A stretch of 64,000 bases of DNA from Lamellibrachia columna. Taxonomy: Eukaryota > Annelida > Polychaeta > Sabellida > Siboglinidae. Location: NCBI GenBank assembly GCA_963662155.1, contig OY759269.1, forward strand, positions 6,925,855 through 6,989,854. Reading direction: 5' to 3'. Position numbers and translations under genes: made by a program. Within the stretch, counting starts at the first letter, position 1. The number at the start of each line of letters is the position of its first letter. Positions 23,585-33,562 of this stretch are shown here, one piece after another. The notes under the pieces are model-generated. The model ran no database searches and had not been told where the DNA came from. It saw only the letters and a list, made by a program, of their open reading frames with translations.

Positions 23585-25046
23585 CAGCAGACCCAGACCC
23601 ACTGGCATCCGACAGCAGACCCAGACCCACTGACATCCGACTGCCTCAAATTGCAGCAGACTCAGACCCACTGGCATCCGACAGCAGACCCATACCCACT
23701 GGCATCCGACAGCAGACCCAGACCCACTGGCATCCGACAGCAGACCCAGACCCACTGGCATCCGACAGCAGACCCAGACCCACTGACATCCGACTGCCTC
23801 AAATTGCAGCAGACCCAGACCCACTGGCATCCGACAGCAGACCCAGACCCACTGACATCATACTGCCTCAAATTGCAGCAGACCCAGACCCACTGGCATC
23901 CGACAGCAGACCCAGACCCACTGGCATCCGACAGCAGACCCAGACCCACTGGCATCCGACAGCAGACCCAGACCCACTGGCATCCGACTGCCTCAAATTG
24001 CAGCAGACCCAGACCCACTGGCATCCGACAGCAGACCCAGACCCACTGGCATCCGACTGCCTCAAATTGCAGCAGACCCAGACCCACTGACATCCGACAG
24101 CAGACCCAGACCCACTGGCATCCGACAGCAGACCCAGACCCACTGACATCCGACAGCAGACCCAGACCCACTGGCATCCGACAGCAGACCCAGACCCACT
24201 GGCATCCGACAGCAGACCCAGACCCGCTGACATCCGACAGCAGACCCAGACCCACTGACATCCGACAGCAGACACAGACCCACTGACATCCGACAGCAGA
24301 CCAAGACCGACTGACATCCGACAGCAGACCAAGACCCACTGACATCCGACAGCAGACCAAGACCCACTGACATCCGACAGCAGACCAAGACCCACTGACA
24401 TCCGACAGCAGACCAAGACCCACTGACATCCGACAGCAGACCAAGACCCACTGACATCCGACAGCAGACCAAGACCCACTGGCATCCGACTGCCTCAAAT
24501 TGCAGCAGACCCAGACCCACTGGCATCCGACAGCAGACCCAGACCCACTGGCATCCGACTGCCTCAAATTGCAGCAGACCCAGACCCACTGACATCCGAC
24601 AGCAGACCCAGACCCACTGGCATCCGACAGCAGACCCAGACCCACTGACATCCGACAGCAGACCCAGACCCACTGGCATCCGACAGCAGACCCAGACCCA
24701 CTGGCATCCGACAGCAGACCCAGACCCGCTGACATCCGACAGCAGACCCAGACCCACTGACATCCGACAGCAGACACAGACCCACTGACATCCGACAGCA
24801 GACCAAGACCCACTGACATCCGACAGCAGACCAAGACCCACTGACATCCGACAGCAGACCAAGACCCACTGACATCCGACAGCAGACCAAGACCCACTGA
24901 CATCCGACAGCAGACCAAGACCCACTGACATCCGACAGCAGACCAAGACCCACTGACATCCGACAGCAGACCAAGACCCACTGACATCCGACAGCAGACC
25001 CAGGCCCACTGACATCCGACAGCAGACCCAGGCCCACATCCGACAA
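23585..25046 (-). repeat. 28-bp minisatellite over the RNase H DASG motif, about 50 copies
   Basis: Unit ggatgccagtgggtctgggt plus ctgctgtc. Two frames of one unit encode DASGSGSAV and GCQWVWVCC, both expected in the RNase H core. A longer variant with a caatttgaggcag insert is interspersed, and a block of about fifteen ccaagaccc-type units appears twice (24296-24480 and 24796-25000), so a higher-order duplication has also occurred. Confidence 0.93.
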
Positions 25047-25286
25047 CAATCGAACACAGTTCGACGATGTCCACGTATTGGCCAGGCAGAGAGATACTCC
25101 GTTGAAAGAGTCGATAAACAGTTTCCAGGCGGCCAAATCCTTTCTAGCTTCTCGGTTTAAGAATATAAAATGTGATTTACCCCGCACCCCTCGTGTAAGA
25201 TCGATAAGCCTCCGCAAAAAAGCCCTCCCGGGCACCACCACTCGACACGCGACATTGAGCGTGCCGATAAGTGATTGTAAGGCGTG

Positions 25287-25680
25287 CAATGTTTAACAAG
25301 ATTTAACAAGATTTAACAAGATTTGCCATCCAAGCCAAAGGCCCAGATGGCAAGTGGACAAGGAAGCCATTGGCTTATCGAGAGTCCAACAATGTTCACC
25401 TACTTATAACCCGCCCTCCTGATATATGTGTCAACCTTGTTTTTAAACATATTCACGCTGCTAGCAGTTACACAATCTGTAGACAGTTTGTTCCATTCAT
25501 TTATTGTCCTCTGTGAGAACGAGTGCTTCCTGATGTCCAATCTACATTGATCCTTTACTAATTTTACCTCATGTCCTCTAGTTCTGCTATCCTTCTTGAG
25601 TGAGAAAAACATATTTCTATCAATATTTTCATACCCATTCAATATCTTAAAAACTTCAATCTGATCTCCTCTTAACCTTC
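25287..25680 (-). mobile_element. CR1-like LINE 3' fragment inserted in the DIRS element
   Basis: Encodes RRLRGDQIEVFKILNGYE, RTRGHEVKLVKDQCRLDIRK, FSQRTINEWNKL and SVNMFKNKVDTYI, the C-terminal end of a CR1 ORF2, then stop, 3' UTR and three copies of the aatcttgtta tail unit. It interrupts the DIRS RT between YRRKKATPEE and LHALQSLIG. It is the best-preserved CR1 terminus in the window. Confidence 0.85.
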
Positions 25681-26940
25681 TTCCGGTGTTGCCTTCTTCC
25701 GGCGATAGAGTGCGTTGATCTTCAATTGTGCATCAACTAACTTATCTTGCGGCAGACACAACTGCATGGCAGTCGTGTCTACCTCAATGCCGTGTAATGT
25801 AGCTAATGACGTAGGGAGCACGGTTTTATTGGAGTTGACGGGAATGTGAAGAGATGTAGCCAAAGCCATGAAGGACTGGAGGCCAACCAAGCACTGATTA
25901 GACACAGAGGATCCGAAAAAGATAAAATCGTCCAATATGTGTGACATGTGATGAACATGGAATTTAGTTATAAGAATCCACTGCAACGCCTGAGCAAAAA
26001 ATTCGAAAGTGTGGCACGAAGTGCTACACCCCATGTTAAGTTTGGCACGACGTGCTACAACCCATGTTAAGTTTGGCACGACGTGCTACAACCCATGTTA
26101 AGTTTGGCACGCCGTGCTACAACCCATGTTATGTTTGGCACGACGTGCTACAACCCATGTTATGTTTGGCACGACGTGCTACACCCCATGTTAAGTTTGG
26201 CACGACGTGCTACAACCCATGTTAAGTTTGGCACGACGTGCTACACCCCATGTTAAGTTTGACACGACGTGCTACAACCCATGTTATGTTTGGCACGACG
26301 TGCTACAACCCATGTTAAGTTTGGCACGACGTGCTACACCCCATGTTAAGTTTGGCACGACGTGCTACACCCCATGTTAAGTTTGGCACGACGTGCTACA
26401 ACCCATGTTATGTTTGGCACGACGTGCTACACCCCATGTTAAGTTTGGCACGACGTGCTACAACCCATGTTAAGTTTGGCACGACGTGCTACACCCCATG
26501 TTAAGTTTGGCACGACGTGCTACACCCCATGTTAAGTTTGGCACGACGTACTACACCCCATGGGAAGACATTGATGAAAGTAATACTTGTCCTGCCATGT
26601 TATGCCGAGCAGTCTATGGTCGGCGGGGTGTATAGGAATAATGCGGAAAGCATCATTGATATCTGCCTTAGCCACAAGACACCCTTGCCCGATTTCACGG
26701 ATAATCGACACACAGTCGTCTAACAGTTCGTACTGTACGTCGGAGTGTAACTTAGTTACGTGGGAATTGACACTGTTATCCTTAGGAAAGCTGAGATCGT
26801 GGATTAATCGAAATTGGCCGGGGACTTTCTCGGGAACAACACCAAGAGGAGAAAGCACTACGCCTACTGGCGAAGGATGTGTGAACGGCCGGCAATACGA
26901 CCCGCGGCTACTTCTTCGGCAAATTTGGTGGTAACAAAGT
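25672..26940 (-). pseudogene. DIRS reverse transcriptase, split by a 31-bp array
   Basis: HHFVTTKFAEEVAAGRIAG, one-base frameshift near 26895, then VLSPLGVVPEKVPGQFRLIH, KADINDAFR (motif A Asp), KYYFHQCLPMGCSTS (motif B), the 31-bp array, then CHTFEFFAQALQWI and HILDDFIFFG (motif C, DD). It continues to LHIPVNSNKTV and INALYRRKKATPEE, where the CR1 fragment interrupts. Motif order and spacing are typical of DIRS-type RT. Confidence 0.82.
26011..26562 (-). repeat. 31-bp minisatellite over RT motif B, about 17 copies
   Basis: Each unit encodes MGCSTSCQT followed in frame by a stop (TAA), so the expansion kills the RT. Both array edges read through into genuine RT sequence (CLPMGCSTSC and CSTSCHTFEFFA). 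Confidence 0.94.
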
Positions 26941-26965
26941 GATGATGATCAATGGCGGAAAGGTG

Positions 26966-27211
26966 GTTGACATGACCGTGAACGTGAGTGTTGACATGAC
27001 CGTGAACGTGAGTGTTGACATGACCGGGAACGTGAGTGTTGACATGACCGTGAACGTGAGTGTTGACATGACCGGGAACGTGAGTGTTGACATGACCGGG
27101 AACGTGAGTGTTGACATGACCGTGAACGTGAGTGTTGACATGACCGTGAACGTGAGTGTTGACATGACCGGGAACGTGAGTGTTGACATGACCGTGAACG
27201 TGAGTGTTGCA
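26966..27211 (-). repeat. 24-bp minisatellite at the start of the RT, about 10 copies
   Basis: Unit encodes the 8-residue HVHGHVNT in one frame; 24 bp keeps the frame. It lies between GFRIPSTITCN and the AIDHHHFVTTKF block just before the RT core. Confidence 0.94.
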
Positions 27212-27239
27212 TGTAATTGTTGAAGGGATGCGGAAACCC

Positions 27240-28476
27240 ACTGAAAAAAAACACGGATCAAGTGGTTCCGTTCACTCCTTGCGGACCCTCGTAGATACGT
27301 TGCCAGCCGATGGGGAAGCACTGGTGTTGGGAGGTTTGGGACTAGTGGTCTTGGCTTTGAGCATCCAGCAGGTGGCACGGGGTGTCCCCATTGTCCGCAG
27401 GCGCTACGTGCTGGAAGCGGCAATTTCTCAAGTGACATTGTCCGGTGCTGTTCCACCGGCGGCACGGTGTGGGGCGACTGTCTGCGGAACCTGACTGTCT
27501 GCGGTAGTCCCGAAAAGGCTGTTGCGGCTGTCTGTGTGCCGCCGACCGGTTCCATGAACCGCGTCCATGGCAAGGTCCCAATTGGTGGCATGCCAGGGCA
27601 GCGGCGGCATGAGGGCGTGGATGCGGCGGAAACGTTCGTCGTACACCCGCCCAGCCATTCCTCCGTGACGCTTATGCATGTCCATGATGCGGCACAGATA
27701 TGTGAACATCGACGGTGCCTCTGTGTGATAGCGTTCCACGTACACGCTAACGTATGTGCTGAATGCGGCACAAATATGTGAACTTGGACGGTGCCTCTGT
27801 GTGATAGCGTTCCACATACACGCTAACGTATGTGCTGAATACACGCAGCCATTGTCCAACGGTGGTGATGGGTGTAGCCCGTGGTTGCGTCATGGACATC
27901 TGTGGTTGCTGGCTGGGCGGAAAGACGGACCCGGATCCTTTTGGTTCGACCCAGGTCAATGTACTGGTGGGCCCAGATGGTGGCCTTGATTTTGGGGTCC
28001 ACTGTAGCCCCCAAAACCAAGAAGGGAGTCATGGGCGACTCACCTTGCGCGGTCACAAGCTGCGTCGTTCCCGCCATCTGCTGCCGGGCGCTGGCCAGCA
28101 TTGCCTGGAGATCAGTGCCCTGGGAATCGAATGCTGACGTCCCTGGCTGTGGCGTAGCGTAACGGGTAATGGCCCAGCGAGTGGCAAGTGCAGGACGGGC
28201 GTCGTAGTCGCTAGCCCAGCGGGTTGCAGCGGTGATGAAGCCGTGGTCGTCGGCACCGAGGTAGATGACTGGGCGACGTGAGGTCGAGGTTGAGTGCTGC
28301 TGGCTCGTGCTTCGTACAACTGCCGTTGTACGTCTGGCAGCTGTTGCCGGAGTGCCTGGTTGACGGTTTCCAAGTCGTCGGTGTCAGAAGCCTCGTCGAC
28401 TAGTCTACGAGGCACCCGTGTAGCCCCGAAGAACGTCTGCTGTCGGCAGGCGGGCCACGGTTTCGGCCGTTCTTAA
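27240..28476 (-). pseudogene. DIRS ORF1 (gag-like) with zinc knuckle
   Basis: Starts around MPRRLVDEASDTDDLETVNQ with a short coiled-coil-like stretch. It continues with FLVLGATVDPKIKATIWAHQ and YIDLG, FSTYVSVYVERYHTEAPSMF and VYDERFRRIHALMP, then a Cys-rich knuckle PCRRWNSTGQCHLRNCRFQH. These match ORF1 proteins of DIRS/Ngaro elements. Several frame changes are needed to read it. The segment around YVSVYVERYHTEAPS is duplicated. Confidence 0.7.
27680..27840 (-). repeat. Two-copy 76-bp tandem duplication in DIRS ORF1
   Basis: The block with gtgcctctgtgtgatagcgt and cgctaacgtatgtgctgaa recurs 76 bp apart, covering TYVSVYVERYHTEAPS codons. It looks like an array at the two-copy stage. Confidence 0.88.
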
Positions 28477-29035
28477 CTTTCGGCAGAGCTGCAAAGAGGA
28501 AAATAGCAAGGCAGTTATCTGCGCAAGAGGATTAACCTATGAACCGGCCACTGAGCAGCGTGACGTCACCAGCTCACTGACCGGCCCAGGTGTGATTGTG
28601 TTCCGGCCGGTGTAGTCTGAAATCAACAATAGCCTAGACTACTCAAGTTGAACACCGGGCTGTTCAGGAAGCCTGCAATTTCGAGTATATGCGTATGATA
28701 GTAAGCATACAAACATACAGACTGTATTCGGAGGGTCGACACATAGCGAACAGGCAATTCCCAAGTATACTCACACAGCCTGGCGCAGGCAGCAGTTTAA
28801 ATGTGGGGGGAAATAATATACTGGCGTGTCAAAAAATATAAGCCAACAGTTAAGTGTCCCCCAACACGTGATAGTCTTCTCACAGCCATGTGTAGTGTAC
28901 GATGCAACCTGAACGTACGTGACACCAGGGAGAAGGTACGTGACTCCCGGTACATAACATAAGCATATCGCCACATGCATAAATGACAATATATAGTGAT
29001 GTCAACGCGCAAAGGCACGCTCGCCCACATGTGTG
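28477..29035. other. Unassigned sequence upstream of DIRS ORF1
   Basis: Could include the element's 5' terminal repeat, but no direct or inverted match to the 3' side was seen. Mixed composition, no ORF of note. Confidence 0.4.
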
Positions 29036-29452
29036 ATACATCGCGTCCACTGCGCGGTGGCACACCTGTGCGGATCATTGCGTCCAATGCGCGGTCGCAC
29101 ACCTGTGCGGATCATCGCGTCCAATGCGCGGTCGCACATCTGTGCGGATCCTTGCGTCCAATGCGCGGTCGCACACCTGTGCGGATCCTTGCGTCCAGTG
29201 CGCGGCCGCACACCTGTGCGGATCATCGCGTCCAATGCGCGGTCGCACATCTGTGCGGATCCTTGCGTCCAATGCGCGGTCGCACACCTGTGCGGATCAT
29301 TGCGTCCAATGCGCGGTCGCACACCTGTGCGGATCATTGCGTCCAATGCGCGGTCGCACACCTGTGCGGATCCTTGCGTCCAGTGCGCGGTCGCACACCT
29401 GTGCGCATCGTTGCGTCAAATGCGCGGTCGTCCACCTGTACGATTCATCGTT
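29036..29452 (+). repeat. 37-bp CpG-rich minisatellite, about 11 copies
   Basis: Unit gcgcggtcgcacacctgtgc plus ggatcattgcgtccaat, with cattg/ccttg/catcg variants in a non-random order. Strongly CpG-rich against an AT-rich background. Origin not traced to a coding motif. Confidence 0.95.
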
Positions 29453-30284
29453 CACACACAAATGCTGATTATGCAAGGGTCATCAGGTCAAGCATGGTCA
29501 AACAACAAAGCTCAACCAGACGTGGGAGTGAGAACGTCATTACTCTGGCCGTACGTATTACAAGCCAACATTACATGCTTTGTACGTGCTTCCAGTTTGA
29601 GCTGCCCGTAGGTTTGAGAAAAAAAGAGATAATATTAGGCATGACCAACGACGTTCGCCTGGCTCTATGGATTGGGCCAGATCCAGGGTCGTGGCCTGGT
29701 GGTGCAGCGAGCGTTAAAGAGGTAGGCGCGTGAACTCGTCATAGACCTAACATATATACCTATGGTGCTGCAACTAGACATTGTTAACATGACAATTTGC
29801 AAAATCGGTGATCAGAGAATGTTATGCAACGTGTACCTGATAATGGCTCTCCACAAAGACCTATAATATTTGGGAAAACCGAGTACATTCAAATATTGGC
29901 GCCAGTGTTCCACGAGGTCCCGGTGATGGTGAAACTGAATCCTGCGTGAATGGCGAAGGCCGGCAGCTTCGATGCTGCCTGTCTGCAACGTGGTATACGT
30001 CACCATGTGTTCGTTGACATCCGTCGTACAATGTGAAGTGTCCGGGAGTGACCTGTGTAACACCGCCAACATTATCACTTGGTTGACAGAATATCTGGAT
30101 AGCAACACAAGCCGCGGTCCACACCCGCCGTATAAGTCGTTCATGTAACACGATGCGATGTCACAGAACTTAGGCAAGAAAAATAACATCACGGTACATG
30201 CGGCCGACAGCCTAAGTCTTACGCCCCGGGTGTGCCATCGTTTTACCGCCCTGGCCTAAGGGTGATACAATGTGGCCGTCAGCA
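29453..30284. other. Unassigned sequence
   Basis: Moderately GC-rich. Overlapping minus frames at 29812-30192 show no recognised domain and are probably not genes. Confidence 0.4.
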
Positions 30285-30500
30285 TGTGGGGAGCGGTGGT
30301 CTAAAGGTTAGAGCACCCCCCTGTCAATCGAGAGGACGGTGGTTTGATTCCACCTCCGCCGTTTCGAAGCTTGGGCAATTTCGTTCACCCCACTTTGCCT
30401 GTGTCTTTCGGAAGAGACACTAAAAGCTGTTGGTCCAAACTCCTGCGTTAGCTCAAGATTGGGCTATTTGGAATATAACTACTTGAGACTTGAACAGAAA
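30285..30500 (+). mobile_element. tRNA-derived SINE
   Basis: Head carries an internal Pol III promoter: A box tggtctaaaggttagagcac (30297) and B box ggtttgattcc (30342). The body is shared with 9929-10170: cgaagcttgggcaatttc, cctgtgtctttcggaagaga and ctgttggtcc. The acceptor stem is not complete, so it is not a functional tRNA gene. Confidence 0.78.
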
Positions 30501-30566
30501 CTCGAAACCCAAACAAATTAAATAACCCACAAGATATCGAACTGGTTCCCAAGAAGGTAACAGTTA

Positions 30567-31477
30567 GAGTAGGGTGGGGCAATACGCCTACTTTTTTCGG
30601 GAAATCGACTCATGGGAAAACCTTTTAGATATATCTTTGATATATTGGACGTATCACCTAGTTTATTATCTTAGCTGAACATCTTGTGTTGACATTTTCA
30701 ATGTTCAATATCAAAGAAAAAAGTTATAGCCATTTTAGCAGAGGTCCTGAAAATGGGCGTTTTACCCCAGGGGTGGGGCAAAACGCCCGCCCCTGGGCAT
30801 TATGCATTAATCAGCCTCATTTAATTACTAGTTTACTTATTTCGCATTACCAAAGTGATGGTATTATTGGTACACTTCAGTATAGCGAAACCTTGATGCA
30901 CATCATAGTAAAAAAAATTAAATAATTGTATTAAGAACCGTGACTGAAATTGTTAATTAATTAGCTCCTTTTCTCTGAAATTCAACAAGTGCGTTATATT
31001 GTATATGTTTATTATAAACTGTTATACGCAGGCGGAACTTATCAACTCGTCTACTCACTTTCATATTCAAATCTGACAGATAATAGTACGTCCCACCCTG
31101 TGCGTTTTGCCCCAACTAATGATATTAACATGTCACCTTCTGTATATTACTGGCTTTTATCACTCGCATCCACAACATTCACAACATTAATGATTACATA
31201 TGTGTCTACTGCATACACTCAACGCGTTGTCTCAGTTTCTTATGGTTACTGCCCACAAAACGACTTTTAGGGTGACAATTTTTATAATTTATAGAATCAA
31301 AAGTTTTACATAAAAAAAAATCGCATGAATTTCGTTTTCTGCCACCGTATTCTAACCAAATGTGAAGAACTGTATGTGGCTTCATTTGGCGATCTCGAAA
31401 TTCTTATTTTCGCGGTGTGAAACTAGTTAGAGGATGGGCTTTATGCCCCAAAACTTGCGTTATGCCCCATGCTACTC
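30567..31477. mobile_element. MITE with TA target site
   Basis: Termini GAGTAGGGTGGGGCA and TGCCCCATGCTACTC form imperfect inverted repeats flanked by TA (30565-30566, 31478-31479). Subterminal copies of ggggca(a/t)aacgc recur inside. 911 bp, no transposase. A Tc1/mariner-type non-autonomous element is the simplest reading. Confidence 0.6.
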
Positions 31478-31759
31478 TAGTCTCCTATGTTACTGCTAGT
31501 ATATCTTCGAAAACATGTCACCGTGAACGGAGACAGAAACATGGCGACATATGTGTCCTTTGCTACTACCAATACAGCTAAGGTAAACTTGGGCAGAGCC
31601 AGACGGCGCTACGAATCATAGTACTCTCAATCAATCATCCAGGTGGTGATACCGGTGAGAATAACAAATATATCGTTATCGTATAGACGTTTGGTATAAT
31701 TACACCAGCAAAGCGTGACCGGGCACAGTATTACAGAACCGCACAAACGCGCTTACCCT

Positions 31760-31950
31760 GTACCAATGTAATGGTAATGCTAGTAGTGTGAATATGTTTA
31801 AAAATAGAATTGACAGATATTTGATAAGGGCGGGCTACACATGGATGAGAAAATTGTTGGACTCTCGATAAGCCAATGGCTTCCTTGTCCACTTGCCATC
31901 TGGAACTTGTTGTTTGGGATGGCAATCTTGTTAAATCTTGTTAAATCAAT
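31760..31950 (+). mobile_element. CR1-like LINE 3' end
   Basis: Last ORF2 codons (ASSVNMFKNRIDRYLIRAGY), the 3' UTR and two aatcttgtta tail units. Confidence 0.8.
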
Positions 31951-33554
31951 GTACAGGCAAACCGCCAGCAAGGTTCTAACGACACTACGGCCCGCAACCC
32001 TATAGACAGTTACAAGGTGTGGCCTAGCCTAGATCCTACTGGGTCTAAGTTAATCGGTAAACCAAGATTGGCGGCTAGAACTTCCACTGACACTGACGGA
32101 AACAGCGAACTTTAAAGGGGGGGGTGAAGCACTCGAACAACCATAGCCCAAACATAATAACATACCATTTACAGTATATATCACCCTTATATGATGGGCG
32201 CAACGCCACGGTAATTTTGTAATATCCTTTTAAACTTTGCCAATATCTTCCCTGGGCGGCGCCATATTGCTCTGCGGGGGGCTCAGCGGCAGAGTGGTTT
32301 GAGTACGAGCTCCTGGCACCGCGTTCACACAGTAAAAACCTCTCGGAAAAACGGCCGAAACGCATGGAAAATCGAATAAAAAGAAAACTGGTGTGCACTG
32401 GATGGCTCCTGGATATATCAACTAGTACTACAAATGCAAGGAAAAAACTTTTGATCGACTTTCGAGGAAGAATTTGCAGCGGAAAAGGTGGTTGCAAATG
32501 CAGAAATTGCCGTGTCCGCCAGCCGCAGGCTCTGCGAGTGACCACTTTTCCGATGCAGATTACAAGACAAAAGACGTATGTGATGAGCATGGACAGACGG
32601 TGAGCATCAAGATGTCATTCTTGGTCAAAGACACCGTTCCATCTTAGATATTTTTTCCGCATATGACCATGCATCTACAGACTATTCTGCGACAAGGAAA
32701 CGTCAGATATCAGAGGGCAGAGCGATGCGTAGGAAGCGACGAGCCGAAACCAGGTTAGTAAATTGTATTACCGTTACCATTGTGACTTATCACTACGATT
32801 ACAATATAGTTCCACCCCAATAAGCACAGCTGTGCTTCAACGTCAGCATATATATGACCCACAGTAAATCGAAATGTATGAATACAATAAAGTGCGAGTA
32901 AGTGTTAATAGTTTGATATAATTACGAGTGTTTCCCAATCCGCCGATTTATTTTCGACGTGATCAGATGTACCGTCAATAGACAATACGTGGCCGTACTC
33001 AAAACAATAACAAGAACTCAGTAAGTGCTACAGGATATACTGCAGCATGGGAGAAACACGACGAAAAGACAGTATAGACTATAGTGCAACAGAAGCCTAC
33101 TGTTGCTGTTTACATTTCAAATTCTTTATGGAAATATTTAAATATACAAATACTTTCATTGTGATTAAGTGCAAATGCAGTTACAAAAACTTTTTAAAAG
33201 TATTTAAATATTTAAGTAAAATGCATTTCACCCATGCAATGTCTAGCTGGAAAGGAAACTAAGGCATCGTCATCTACCCAGTTGAACACTGTCAGATTAC
33301 ATGTCTGCTTTTCTAATGACACTTTACAATTTCTGTCTGAATTCTTGTGACTTGACAATAAGGCAAAATTATATCAAATGAATTTGCTTTATTGATCAGA
33401 TTAAACCCCACATGTAATAACCGGAAGTTCATAAAGAGATGTATTAATTACATTTTATTCTAACACGACTGATAACACTGTAATGAATATCGTGGGGGAG
33501 GGGGCAACTGTCGGCAACCCACAATAGTATTAGTGCAAGCTATACATATGAAGG
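31951..33554. other. Unassigned sequence with an exon-like stretch
   Basis: 32270-32750 is GC-richer and has short plus-strand frames (including a Cys-rich GGCKCRNC at about 32485 and ASTDYSATRKRQISEGRAMR at about 32690) separated by frame changes. No family was recognised. The rest is AT-rich without signal. Confidence 0.3.
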
Positions 33555-33562
33555 AAGTATAT

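Larger units (their letters stand above)
23190..25290 (-). pseudogene. DIRS RT tail and RNase H domain, split by two arrays
   Basis: From high to low: LHALQSLIGTLNVACRVV and PGRAFLRRLIDL (RT-RNase H connection, 25.2 kb), DLAAWKLFIDSFNGVS, then the first RNase H acid in SDASGSGSAVGCQW, expanded into the 28-bp array. Then WSASNIASKELLTIVLAV with the second acid (Glu, 23.53 kb), a 23-bp array over VRLWATRL, then LLFMCDN with the third acid, VVSVINSHTS and KHVPGKTNVIADALSRF closing the domain. All catalytic acids are recognisable; the reading frame is destroyed by the arrays. Confidence 0.8.
20290..28476 (-). mobile_element. DIRS-type tyrosine-recombinase retrotransposon, decayed and array-riddled
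   Basis: Reading the minus strand from 28476 down, the order is gag-like ORF1, reverse transcriptase, RNase H, tyrosine recombinase, the arrangement of DIRS/Ngaro-type elements. No integrase, protease or Dam methylase domain was found. The coding path is interrupted by six distinct minisatellites (53, 51, 23, 28, 31 and 24 bp units) and a CR1 fragment; together these make up roughly half of its 8.2 kb. Between arrays the protein segments remain collinear with the family. Element termini (split or inverted repeats) could not be found, so the outer limits are those of the coding signal. Confidence 0.8.

Noticed and set aside
23662..25074. Apparent 470-residue and shorter Ser/Gly/Trp-rich repeat proteins, plus a 234-residue frame on the other strand
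   Set aside because: Frames of the 28-bp minisatellite; open in several frames on both strands.
17309..27211. CRISPR array
   Set aside because: Units are contiguous without unique spacers, host is a eukaryote, and no cas genes exist.
29812..30192. 126-codon minus-strand ORF
   Set aside because: No domain, overlapping alternatives of similar length, no splice context.
20290..30284. Terminal repeats of the DIRS element
   Set aside because: Compared the sequence on both sides by eye and found no convincing direct or inverted match, so none is claimed.
30285..30380. Functional tRNA gene
   Set aside because: A and B boxes are present, but a paired acceptor stem and a proper anticodon arm are not; the downstream body is shared with another SINE copy.
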